Source: Ectobacillus sp042610425
GTDB lineage: Bacteria; Bacillota; Bacilli; Bacillales; Bacillaceae_G
Direction of reading: 5' to 3'
Assembly: GCF_042610425.1 (NCBI RefSeq)
Contig: NZ_JBGJZM010000001.1
Location: 2,046,001 to 2,110,000 of the forward strand
Length of the DNA: 64,000 bases
Shown: positions 37,111 through 45,083 of the stretch, one piece after another
Layout: every line of letters begins with the position of its first letter
How positions within the stretch are numbered: position 1 is the first letter of the stretch
Notes under the pieces: generated by a model
Told to the model about the DNA's origin: nothing
Seen by the model: only the letters and a program-made list of their open reading frames with translations
Databases searched by the model: none
Translations under genes and position numbers: made by a program

Positions 37111-37533
37111 TCTTATGATCCGAACTTCATTCGGATATGATCCAAAATGACTAACTTATGATCCGAATTCCCCAACTTATGATCCGAACTTCATCGGATA
37201 TGATCCAAAATGACTAACTTATGATCCGAACCCCAGTTTAGCCCACAGATTGAATACCTCATGAACCGTTTATGATCCGAATTCCCCAACTTATGATCCG
37301 AACTTCATCGGATATGATCCAAAACCAGTCATATATGATCCGAACCCACGTTCAGCCCACGGATTGAATACCTCATGAACCGTTTATGATCCGAGTTCCC
37401 CAACTTATGATCCGAACTTCATCGGATATGATCCAAAATCAGTCATATATGATCCGAACCCCAGTTCAGCCCACAGATTGAGGACCTCATGGACCGTTTA
37501 TGATCCGAGTTCCCCAACTTATGATCCAAACCA
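37111..37533. repeat. 21/51-bp phased repeat, word D (114-bp units)
   Basis: Sixteen cores of TTATGATCCGAA stand at 37112, 37134, 37155, 37176, 37197, 37218, then 37269, 37290, 37311, 37332, then 37383, 37404, 37425, 37446, then 37497 and 37518. Apart from one 22-bp step, all are 21 or 51 bp. The 51-bp gaps contain CACRGATTGA-N5-CTCATG. Neighbouring cores form small hairpins (ATCCGAA-CTTCA-TTCGGAT). Stops occur in the plus frames, so it is not coding. The rest of 37000-37662 shows nothing else. Confidence 0.93.
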
Positions 37534-37662
37534 TTACTCAAGCTCCTAATCCATCAAAACTATTACTATATTAATATCCACTATTTAATTCCTATCATTC
37601 CCTTTTTTGTACGATTCTATTATAAAATAGAAATGATAATACGATAAAAGGGAGGCACTTTC

Positions 37663-37950
37663 ATGTTTTTTGCTTTGTTAACATACAAGACATCTTTGGA
37701 AAGGGTAGACGAATACTTAGAAGAACATAAACATTACTTAGATAAAAATTATCAACTTGGGAATTTTATATTTTCTGGTAGAAGAAATCCACGCATAGGT
37801 GGTGTTATATTAATTAACCAATCTTCTAAAGAGCAAGTAATGAATATTATTGCAGAAGACCCATTTTATGAACATGAAATTGCTGAGTATGAGTTAATTG
37901 AGTTTACGCCATCAAAATATGATGAAAAATTTAATGTGTTTCTGAAGTAA
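37663..37950 (+). CDS. YciI-family protein
   Basis: 95 residues with the YciI ferredoxin-like pattern: FALLTYKTSLERVDEYLEEH with the conserved His-Asp pair (HKHYLD), FSGRRNPRIGGVILIN, and DPFYEHEIAEYELIEF. The family is thought to have a small-molecule enzymatic role (muconolactone isomerase-like fold) without a firm substrate. GGGAGGCACTTTC lies upstream. A terminator follows at 37979. Confidence 0.85.
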   Translation: MFFALLTYKTSLERVDEYLEEHKHYLDKNYQLGNFIFSGRRNPRIGGVILINQSSKEQVMNIIAEDPFYEHEIAEYELIEFTPSKYDEKFNVFLK

Positions 37951-37978
37951 ATTTTTGAAAAACATTCGATATATTGGT

Positions 37979-38010
37979 GGGCACGGAAATGAGCATTACG
38001 TGCCCTTTTT
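37979..38010 (+). terminator. terminator after yciI-like gene
   Basis: GGGCACG and CGTGCCC, with inner AATG/CATT pairing, followed by TTTTTT. Confidence 0.85.
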
Positions 38011-38056
38011 TAATGGATATGAATGGATTGTGACCGGCTGCGGTGATTTGTGTAGA

Positions 38057-38394
38057 ATGCGGTCACTAATCCGGGCTTTAATTACCGTCTTCTTTCTTTT
38101 TTTCACAATGCGGGCTCTAATCCGATGCTTTAGTGACCGTCTTCTTTCTTTTTTTCACAATGCGGTCACTAATCCGGGCTTTAATTACCGGCTTCTTTCT
38201 TTTTGACACAATGCGGGCTCTAATCAGATACTTTAGTGACCGGCTTCTTTCTTTTTTTCACAATGCGGTCACTAATCGGGGCTTTAATTACCGGCTTCTT
38301 TCTTTTTTTCACGATGCGGTCACTAATCCGAGCTTTAATTACCGGCTTCTTTCTTTTTTTCACGATGTGGTTACTAATCCGTAGCTTCGATTAC
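38057..38394. repeat. 51/52-bp tandem repeat, word E
   Basis: Seven units begin ATGCGG or a variant at 38057, 38108, 38160, 38211, 38263, 38314 and 38365, steps of 51 or 52 bp. Early units alternate between two forms, giving a 103-bp dimer. Each unit holds CGGTCACTAAT and, further on, an inverted relative (TTTAGTGACCG or TTTAATTACCG), joined by TCTTCTTTCTTTTTTTCAC. It lies between the convergent yciI-like and fabH genes. 38395-38489 shows nothing further. Confidence 0.92.
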
Positions 38395-38489
38395 CTACAA
38401 CCCATTTTTTCAACGTGCGCGGGAACCATAGCGTTAGCCTCACTTAAATTATGCACTCGCCCGGCACGATTCCGAGCATTTCATTCCAC

Positions 38490-39470
38490 CTACCCCCATC
38501 TCACCAACAACCCGCAATGCGTCAACCCGCCACCAAATCCGTATAAAAGAAGTGTGTCCCCTGCTTGTAGTTTTCCTTCCCGAAATCCTTTATCTAAAGC
38601 AAGTGGTATAGAAGCCGCTGATGTATTTCCGCACTCCACTAGGCTGGTCAAGGTGCGATCAACAGGGAACTCGCTCTTTTCACATATTGATTCAATCATG
38701 CGGAGGTTTGCGCTATGCGGAACAAACCAATCGACATCTGCTAGATGCATCCCGCTGTTTTCCATCAACTTTTGTATACCTTGCGGGACAGTTGTTACTG
38801 CCCATTTATACACTTGCCGGCCATTTTGTACCAAGAAACCGTTATCTACTAATTCGGTTTCACCCATACGATTCGATAAATTCGTGCTATAGAGATTGAT
38901 GCCGCCTGCACCGTCTGAGCCCATGTGAGTGGCAAAGAAACTTGGATTTTTTTCGTCATATTCCACGAGAACAGCCCCCGCACCGTCTCCAAAAAGAATA
39001 CAAGTCGTGCGGTCGGTATAATCCATAATTTTTGATAGTGTCTCTCCGCCGATGACAAGAACTTTCTTGTGCAGACCTGCCGTAATCAGGCCGTTCGCCA
39101 TATGCAATCCGTACGTAAATCCAGCACACGCTGCATTGATATCGATGACGCCGGTGTTTCGGATGCCTAATTTTCCTTGTACACTTGCCGCTACACTTGG
39201 CGTATGAAAATCAGGTGTCATCGTACATACGATAATGAGATCCACATCCTCCACAGACTTCTGTGAGGATTGCATTAAGTTTTGAACCGCCTGCACGCAA
39301 AGATCGCTTGTAAACTCATCTTCGGCAGCAAGGCGACGTTCCTTTATGCCTGTTCGCTGCACAATCCACTCATCATTCGTCTCGACCATTTGTTCTAAAT
39401 CTGCATTCGTTAACACCCGCTCTGGAACATATGAACCAATCGCTGTAATACGTGCCTTTGATGTATGCAT
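38490..39470 (-). CDS. fabH: beta-ketoacyl-ACP synthase III (FabH)
   Basis: 326 residues with the complete Cys-His-Asn triad: AACAGFTYG (Cys near 110), VPHSANLRM (His near 248) and ECGNTSAAS (Asn near 280), plus GIKERRLA and the C-terminal FGGGLTHC. It condenses an acyl-CoA primer with malonyl-ACP to start fatty-acid synthesis. The ATG at 39470 is chosen since AGGAG is 11 bases upstream; a GTG four codons earlier abuts the site. A FapR box lies in the promoter. No fabF follows, so it is likely a stand-alone fabHB-like copy. Confidence 0.93.
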   Translation of the reverse strand: MHTSKARITAIGSYVPERVLTNADLEQMVETNDEWIVQRTGIKERRLAAEDEFTSDLCVQAVQNLMQSSQKSVEDVDLIIVCTMTPDFHTPSVAASVQGKLGIRNTGVIDINAACAGFTYGLHMANGLITAGLHKKVLVIGGETLSKIMDYTDRTTCILFGDGAGAVLVEYDEKNPSFFATHMGSDGAGGINLYSTNLSNRMGETELVDNGFLVQNGRQVYKWAVTTVPQGIQKLMENSGMHLADVDWFVPHSANLRMIESICEKSEFPVDRTLTSLVECGNTSAASIPLALDKGFREGKLQAGDTLLLYGFGGGLTHCGLLVRWG

Positions 39471-39507
39471 AATCGGAAACACTCCTGTTGTTATTTTATA
39501 CTACATA

Positions 39508-39524
39508 TTATGACTAGGTACTAA
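39508..39524 (-). promoter_or_regulatory. FapR operator
   Basis: The minus strand reads TTAGTACCTAGTCATAA. This matches the known Bacillus FapR consensus (TTAGTACCTAGTCTTAA) at 16 of 17 positions as I remember it. It overlaps a plausible promoter (TTTACA-N18-CATAAT) upstream of fabH. FapR represses lipid-synthesis genes until malonyl-CoA rises. The rest of 39525-39777 shows nothing recognisable. Confidence 0.88.
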
Positions 39525-39777
39525 ATATTATGTAAAACTATCCTATCATGTTTACTTTGCCCACTTCAACTCAAAAAATCTAACAATACAGCCTTCCAAT
39601 ACTTGTTTCGCCGTACTGCCTACTTCGGTACGAGCCTCATGACAAGAACAAACGCTAATATATCTACAGATGAACCCAAAGCATTAAACAAAATAAAGAA
39701 AATGAAGTGTGATGACAATAAGCCAAGTGAACGCCTCTCTTCCATTTTTCCTTTCGCCCATTAGCCATTCAGGTAGA

Positions 39778-40230
39778 TCAATATTCCCGCTTGTTTCCTT
39801 TTTTCACGAACTCCCAATCCACCTCAATATTTTTTCTTACCCTTTGCAGAAGTGTTAAAATGGCTTCAGCTTCTTTCGGCGTAAATCCAGACAATGCCAC
39901 CTGATTGGAATACTCCCCTTCTTTTTTTAGAAGAGGATAGACATTTTTCCCTTTCAAAGTTGGATATAACCGTTTAATTTTTTTGTTCGTTTTATCGTCT
40001 TTCTTTTCTATAAGCCCTTGCATCTCCAACTTTTTTATTGCACGAGCTGCTGTCGTGCGGTCAACCTTTATCATTTCGGCAACTTTTTCTTGAATGATTC
40101 CGGGATTTTCACAGATGCGAACCACATACAAATACTGCCCTTTTGTAAGGTCAAATTCTTTGAATTCTATATTACTGATCGAGTCTAGCGCCCTTGCAAT
40201 CATACCAATTTCACGCAGAATTTCCTTCAT
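39778..40230 (-). CDS. MarR-family regulator
   Basis: 150 residues with the MarR winged helix (about 40-100): NPGIIQEKVAEMIKVDRTTA, AARAIKKLEMQGLIEKK and the wing KKIKRLYPT. Start at 40230 with AGGGG eight bases upstream; the longer frame has no site. It is divergent from a GNAT gene. TTGTTG-N6-CAACAA at 40251-40268 is a possible own operator. Targets are unknown. Confidence 0.88.
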   Translation of the reverse strand: MKEILREIGMIARALDSISNIEFKEFDLTKGQYLYVVRICENPGIIQEKVAEMIKVDRTTAARAIKKLEMQGLIEKKDDKTNKKIKRLYPTLKGKNVYPLLKKEGEYSNQVALSGFTPKEAEAILTLLQRVRKNIEVDWEFVKKGNKREY

Positions 40231-40250
40231 TCGAAAAACCCCTAACTTTT

Positions 40251-40268
40251 TTGTTGCATTTACAACAA
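40251..40268. promoter_or_regulatory. possible MarR operator
   Basis: TTGTTG and CAACAA inverted half-sites with a six-base spacer lie 21 bases upstream of the marR-like start, between divergent genes. Confidence 0.4.
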
Positions 40269-40350
40269 TAATAATATCACGTATACTATTCATAGACTAC
40301 ATTATTATGACCTGTCTCAAAAAATAAAGCTAGAAAAGGATTGAAGATTG

Positions 40351-40791
40351 ATGTATGCAAAAAGAATAACCGTAGAGGACGATTTAAAACAAGCGTTTGA
40401 AATTCGAAAAGCCGTATTTGTTGAGGAGCAAGGGGTACCACTGCAAGATGAATTTGACGAATTCGATACGTTGAATGGACAATGTGAGCACATATTAGCC
40501 TATTATAAAGAACAGCCTGTTGGAGTCGGAAGACTAAGAATCGTAGATGGATTCGGGAAATTAGAGCGAATTTGTATTTTACCGTCTTATCGTAAAGTTG
40601 GTCTAGGGAAAATAATTATTCAAGCATTAGAAAAACTCGCAAAAGAAAGAGGAGTATCCAAAGCGAAACTACACGGGCAAACACATGCAGAAGGCTTTTA
40701 TCAAAAATTTGGCTATAAGACTTCATCTGCTGTCTTTATGGAAGATGGGATTCCGCATTTATTAATGATAAAAGAATTGGCCACTCATTAA
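40351..40791 (+). CDS. GNAT acetyltransferase, ElaA/YjcF type
   Basis: 146 residues; the N-terminal part EIRKAVFVEEQGVPLQDEFD is typical of the ElaA/YjcF branch. The acetyl-CoA loop is RICILPSYRKVGLGKIII (Q/RxxGxG/A type), followed by KLHGQTHAEGFYQKFGY. It transfers an acetyl group to an unknown small amine. ATG at 40351 with AAAGGA ten bases upstream. Divergent from the MarR gene, its possible regulator. Confidence 0.87.
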   Translation: MYAKRITVEDDLKQAFEIRKAVFVEEQGVPLQDEFDEFDTLNGQCEHILAYYKEQPVGVGRLRIVDGFGKLERICILPSYRKVGLGKIIIQALEKLAKERGVSKAKLHGQTHAEGFYQKFGYKTSSAVFMEDGIPHLLMIKELATH

Positions 40792-40945
40792 GATTAGATT
40801 GGACAAACCTACAATCTTTTTTCACTTTACATTAGCATGGCGTAAATACTTTTAGGCTGATGGTTAATCATCAGCCTGTAATTTTTGCGTTAAATATCTC
40901 CATTTGAATCAACAAAAAGCTTTATATCATCCTAAATTTCCGACC

Positions 40946-41818
40946 TTATCTTTTTTCATCAGGGTCGGCATGAATATTTACCCGGGTATTTTTTAATGTT
41001 TCATTCAAATCCTTTTTCAGGCTACCAATAATATCATGTGTTTCTTTGACTGTAAGATCAGGGGGAACAGTGATATGAAAATCAATATGTTTCTTATTGC
41101 CTGACTTTCTTGTTTTAAGCTTATGATAATCAATAAATTGATGACTATGTTCGCTGATGATTTTTTTTACCTCTGCTTCTTCTTCATCAGACAACTTTGA
41201 ATCAAGAAGATGGTCAAAAGCATTTTTACATAGTTCCCACGCCTCCTTGATTATGATCAATGCTACAAGTATGGCAACAATCGAATCCAGTATACTTAGA
41301 CCCGTAAGCTTGATAAGAAGAATTCCTATACCCACTCCCAAAGAAGTGTAAACATCTGTTTTCAAATGGAGGGCATCTGCCTCAAGAGCCATCGAATCTT
41401 CCTCCTGAGAAACCTTGTACAACTTTCTTGACACAGCCAAATTGATAAGTGCTGATACAAGCATAACAGCGATTGCAATATTCGCTTGTTCTATTTCAGC
41501 AGGATTCAGTATTTTTTTAACTGCCTCCGTAATAATCAGTGCAGCAGCTACAAAAATCAAAAGACCTTCGATTAAGCCGGAAATATTCTCTATTTTCCCA
41601 TGCCCGTAAGGATGTTTCTTATCTGCAGGCTTTGCAGAATTTCTGACAGAAAAAAATGCTACGAATGAGGCTACTAGATCCATTCCTGAATGAATTGCTT
41701 CCGAAATAATACTGACTGAACCACTTAAAAAACCTGCAATCAATTTAAAAATAATTAGTATTGTGTTGGACATAATGGATAAAAAAGCAATCTTAACTCT
41801 TCTATCAGAATTTAACAT
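40946..41818 (-). CDS. cation diffusion facilitator (CDF) metal exporter
   Basis: 290 residues. Six helices (about 8-200) carry the metal-site motifs HSGMD in helix 2 and HPYGHGK in the 2-3 loop; DALHLKTD holds the helix 5 HxxxD site. A cytosolic ferredoxin-like C-terminal domain follows (about 205-290, HYKLKTRKSG and DFHITVPPDL region). It exports divalent metal (Zn, Mn, Fe or Co class) by proton antiport. The start at 41818 follows GGGGAGAG. Confidence 0.93.
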   Translation of the reverse strand: MLNSDRRVKIAFLSIMSNTILIIFKLIAGFLSGSVSIISEAIHSGMDLVASFVAFFSVRNSAKPADKKHPYGHGKIENISGLIEGLLIFVAAALIITEAVKKILNPAEIEQANIAIAVMLVSALINLAVSRKLYKVSQEEDSMALEADALHLKTDVYTSLGVGIGILLIKLTGLSILDSIVAILVALIIIKEAWELCKNAFDHLLDSKLSDEEEAEVKKIISEHSHQFIDYHKLKTRKSGNKKHIDFHITVPPDLTVKETHDIIGSLKKDLNETLKNTRVNIHADPDEKR

Positions 41819-41970
41819 AAGTAATTCTCTCCCCCTATACATATTGATAAATAGGAATGTTCCTTATTAATTATATACATATCAATATACCAAAATATAT
41901 AGAGTGAAACTAAATTTTCAAGATATCAGCCTAATTTATCAATCATCATTCAATTAATTAGTGTCGTACT

Positions 41971-42378
41971 TTATTCACCAGCCATTGCAATTGCTCTAGT
42001 TTCATGAACTGTGCCATGTGGGTGCTCAGCGGGTGCGTAAATAGAGTACATTTTAAGTGGTTTATCCCCTGTGTTGGTTACATTATGCCATTTACCAGCA
42101 GGTATCAAAATTGCATAGTCATTTCTTACTTTTTCTTCAAAATTTAGATTTTCCTTACTATCACCCATTTGAACAAGTCCTTGGCCTTCTTCAATACGTA
42201 AGAATTGATCCGTTTTAGGATGAATTTCTAAACCGATGTCCTCTCCAACTTCAATATTCATCAAAGTAACTTGCAAGTGAGACCCAGTCCATAAGGCAGT
42301 GCGATATGTATCATTTTTCTTAGTAACATCCTCAATATTTACCACAAACGCTTCTGCTCCATAATCTTTTAATTCCAT
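41971..42378 (-). CDS. cupin-domain protein
   Basis: 135 residues, a single cupin barrel. Motif 1 is seen in GLEIHPKTDQFLRIEEGQG and motif 2 in ILIPAGKWHNVTNTG; metal ligands His, Glu and His are in place. Bacillus has a YdbB-like protein of this type; the function is unknown. AAGGAGACGG precedes the ATG. It is a single gene with AT-rich flanks. Confidence 0.85.
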   Translation of the reverse strand: MELKDYGAEAFVVNIEDVTKKNDTYRTALWTGSHLQVTLMNIEVGEDIGLEIHPKTDQFLRIEEGQGLVQMGDSKENLNFEEKVRNDYAILIPAGKWHNVTNTGDKPLKMYSIYAPAEHPHGTVHETRAIAMAGE

Positions 42379-42563
42379 TAAACCGTCTCCTTCAATAATA
42401 GTTTAACTTTACTATTCCCCAAATACTTTATTTCATGTAATTGTTACGGGGCAGGAAGATGGCATAATGAAGTACTATGAGCAGTAACTCAATAGTGAAA
42501 ACATATTCATTCTCTGTCTTTTTAATAAAATAAAACGAAATACTTATTCTTTTTCACCAAATA

Positions 42564-42600
42564 AAAACCATTCTGGCAAGAATGGTTTTCCCTTTTGTTT
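42564..42600 (-). terminator. terminator after ASCH gene
   Basis: AAAACCATTCT pairs with AGAATGGTTTT around a GGCA loop, directly after the minus-strand gene ending at 42623. Confidence 0.8.
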
Positions 42601-42622
42601 ATTAAGGTTGAACATCCATATG

Positions 42623-43072
42623 CTAATTTTCTTTCACATCAATCACCGTAAATCGTTCGCAGACGAGCAACATATCCTCTGAAAATGTCAGCCCATATTT
42701 GGCTAGCTCTTGTGTGAAAAGTCTTTCATGCGTGTCCCGCCAATATTGATACGTTCGATCGCCTTCTCCTTCGGCAACCGCAAACGCTTCTGATACTTCG
42801 TTCATCGGTGTGACCGTGACTTCCACCGTTTTTATGATTGCTACCAGATTTTCATGACTGTTTAAAACAATGCTATAATCCTCTGTTGTTGGCAAAGCTT
42901 CTTGATCAAGTTCATAAAAAACATAGCCCGAACACGTCGCTGTTTTTACGCCATCGACTACCAATTGAGCGAGATAATCTGGATCATCTCCGAATTGCCA
43001 GGCCTCAACGGACGTTGGTTTCTCTTTATTTTTCCAAAATGCATTCCAGTAATCTTTCGCTACTTCATTCAT
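42623..43072 (-). CDS. ASCH-domain protein
   Basis: 149 residues of the ASCH/DUF437 family: WQFGDDPDYLAQLVVDGVKT with the GxKxxT/S-type motif (GVKTATCSGY), DYSIVLNSHENLVAIIKTVE, and EGEGDRTYQYWRDTHERLFT. ASCH domains are PUA-like and are suspected RNA-binding or nucleoside-processing folds. GAGGGATGCAAGA lies before the start. It is downstream of the yfiT-like gene by 61 bases and may be co-transcribed. Confidence 0.85.
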   Translation of the reverse strand: MNEVAKDYWNAFWKNKEKPTSVEAWQFGDDPDYLAQLVVDGVKTATCSGYVFYELDQEALPTTEDYSIVLNSHENLVAIIKTVEVTVTPMNEVSEAFAVAEGEGDRTYQYWRDTHERLFTQELAKYGLTFSEDMLLVCERFTVIDVKEN

Positions 43073-43133
43073 TCTTGCATCCCTCTAATCTTCATGCGTG
43101 TTCGTTTTTCATCGCTTCTCAGTTGCGAGGAGC

Positions 43134-43652
43134 TTACCACTCCATACGATTACACAAAGAAGTAATATGAGCAAGATGATGGCGGCCATGCCAAGCGTAA
43201 ATACCGATGTTTTTTCCAACGGAAACGATGCCTGAATCTGGATGTAGAAATGTCTTTTCTAGGTCAGATGGACTTAGGCTTCGTAACAAGATGATCCAAC
43301 GTATGTGCAGCGCCTCAAGCAGCATGAGTGAAATGCTAACAGGCAACTTCGAATCCGGTAATTCAGCCCATCTCGCTTCCTCATACGGCTTTATGGTAGG
43401 TTGATTTTCGGTAAGTGCGAGCTTAAAACGCACATACGCATTCATATGACTATCCGCGACATGATGCACAACCTGACGAACCGTCCAACCGCCATCCCGG
43501 TAAGGTGTATCAAGCTGTTCCTCACTCAGCTTGCTGACGACATCACGCAGTTGTAACGGCAATTGTTCAATTTCATGAATCCAATCTTTAATCACTGCAG
43601 GCGTCAGTTCACCTTCGAATTGAAACGTTCCAATCGGGTATTTTCTATCCAA
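43134..43652 (-). CDS. yfiT: YfiT-type DinB-fold metal protein (bacillithiol S-transferase family)
   Basis: 172 residues, very close to B. subtilis YfiT: YPIGTFQFEG at the start, DTPYRDGGWTVRQVVHHVAD and AWHGRHHLAHITSL, giving the metal-binding His triad. Family members are metal-dependent thiol transferases. The start is TTG at 43652, fixed by AAGGAG nine bases upstream and by matching the N-terminus of YfiT. A longer frame overlaps the upstream GNAT gene by one base. Confidence 0.9.
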   Translation of the reverse strand: MDRKYPIGTFQFEGELTPAVIKDWIHEIEQLPLQLRDVVSKLSEEQLDTPYRDGGWTVRQVVHHVADSHMNAYVRFKLALTENQPTIKPYEEARWAELPDSKLPVSISLMLLEALHIRWIILLRSLSPSDLEKTFLHPDSGIVSVGKNIGIYAWHGRHHLAHITSLCNRMEW

Positions 43653-43702
43653 AACGTAGGTCTCCTTCTTGTAAATCAAATTTTGTACAGTCGTTTCCCT
43701 CA

Positions 43703-44170
43703 TTATACCTGCTTCTTCATTAAAGCGACCTTTATTTCTATGTCGTTTGGCTTATGTACTATTTCTTCATTATAAGTCCAGTAGCCGAGGGATTCGTATA
43801 GCAAGATATTTCTTGGAACATTCATCCGAACTTTGCACCGCACCGTATGCTTCCCGTTTTGAACGGCGTATTCTTCTAAGGCGGTTACGAGTTTCTTCGC
43901 AATTCCTTGCCCCTGCTTTTCCGGAACCACTGATAACCGGGAAAAATAAATACCTGTATCTTGTATACGAAAGCGAACCATCCCTACCGGATTATCTTCT
44001 ATAAAAACAATAAAAGCCTGCTCCCCATCTTCGAGCGCTTCCGTGATCGACTGCACTGTTTCCTCTAACGCACTAGAAGGCGCTACTTCATTCTCGTATT
44101 CTTGAAAAGCTTGTATCATAATTGCGTGAATAATAGGAGCTTGTGATGCGTCTGCTAATTGTATATGCAC
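43703..44170 (-). CDS. GNAT acetyltransferase
   Basis: 155 residues with IYFSRLSVVPEKQGQGIAKK as the acetyl-CoA site (QGQGIA) and a C-terminal LLYESLGYWTYNEE. The substrate is unknown. GTG start at 44170 with AAGGAAGGG upstream. It probably forms an operon with yfiT and the ASCH gene in the same direction. Confidence 0.87.
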   Translation of the reverse strand: MHIQLADASQAPIIHAIMIQAFQEYENEVAPSSALEETVQSITEALEDGEQAFIVFIEDNPVGMVRFRIQDTGIYFSRLSVVPEKQGQGIAKKLVTALEEYAVQNGKHTVRCKVRMNVPRNILLYESLGYWTYNEEIVHKPNDIEIKVALMKKQV

Positions 44171-44234
44171 GTGCGTCCCTTCCTTCGTTGGATTGTGTCA
44201 AACTCAATATAAAAAGTAAATTTTCATACAATTA

Positions 44235-44843
44235 TCATATATACGAAGGCAAATATTTCGTATACATCTCGATTGCATTTGTATGCTGTTTTAATGTATC
44301 AATGATTTTCTTATGAGGCTTTGTATAAATGATTGGATAATCGATTTCACCTTGTTGTTCATTTACTGGAAATGCTAATTTTTCTTCTTCAATCGAAAAT
44401 TCAGCCTGAACTCCAGGTTTATTCCCGCGCGCATCTAAGCGGATCCAACGCCCGATTGATGTAAGAAAGACGGCGTTAAGCGCATGGATGCAATAGCCTT
44501 CCTCTGGAGCATCAAATAGCAGAAGGCGCTGATAACAAAAACCGGTAGGAATTCGCTTTGCTCGTAATAAGGCTGCTAACAAATTCGATTTTGCATAACA
44601 AATTCCTTCGTTGTAGGTCAGTACCTCATCTGCACGACAGGTAACCTTTGAACTTTGAATATCCCAGGAATGAGAAATTTCATCACGAACATATTCGAAA
44701 GCTAACTTTGCCATTTCAAGATCCGTCTGCTCACTTGTAAACAATTCGTCGACTTTTTCTTGTATGAAAGGATGAGAATAGTTTACTTCATCTGATTCAT
44801 CTAAATAGTCTGCTAGCTTTTTAGATTCAGGTATAAATTCCAT
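44235..44843 (-). CDS. transglutaminase-like cysteine protease fold protein
   Basis: 202 residues with the transglutaminase-like catalytic set: Cys in NEGICYAKSNLLAALLRA, His in GYCIHALNAVF and Asp in RWIRLDARGNKPG. Bacterial members are proteases or amidases of unknown target; there is no signal peptide, so it is cytosolic. ATG at 44843 with AGGGAG six bases upstream; the frame's longer N-terminus has no site. Divergent from the kinase at 45084. Confidence 0.87.
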   Translation of the reverse strand: MEFIPESKKLADYLDESDEVNYSHPFIQEKVDELFTSEQTDLEMAKLAFEYVRDEISHSWDIQSSKVTCRADEVLTYNEGICYAKSNLLAALLRAKRIPTGFCYQRLLLFDAPEEGYCIHALNAVFLTSIGRWIRLDARGNKPGVQAEFSIEEEKLAFPVNEQQGEIDYPIIYTKPHKKIIDTLKQHTNAIEMYTKYLPSYI

Positions 44844-45083
44844 TTGCTTCTCCCTCATATGAAATCGTATGTATGGTAAGCAACAACAAATTATTTCTTC
44901 CATAATACTATATATTTGGGATGTAAATTCAATTATTTTCGTCCACGCTACCCATCCTAAAAAGGATAGACTGTTCATCTAAAACTGCCCTACGTATCTT
45001 CTACTAGGACATCATTCGACAATAATCCCAAATCACATCTGATAAACTTACTATACAACGCTAGCAGCAGGAGGATTCTGATT

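Noticed and set aside
23346..38394. CRISPR arrays
   Set aside because: Repeats are short and degenerate, spacers are not unique and recur in each unit, and no cas genes are present.
37955..38892. Plus-strand open frames across the word E array
   Set aside because: They are low-complexity frames without ribosome sites, overlapping each other and the fabH gene.
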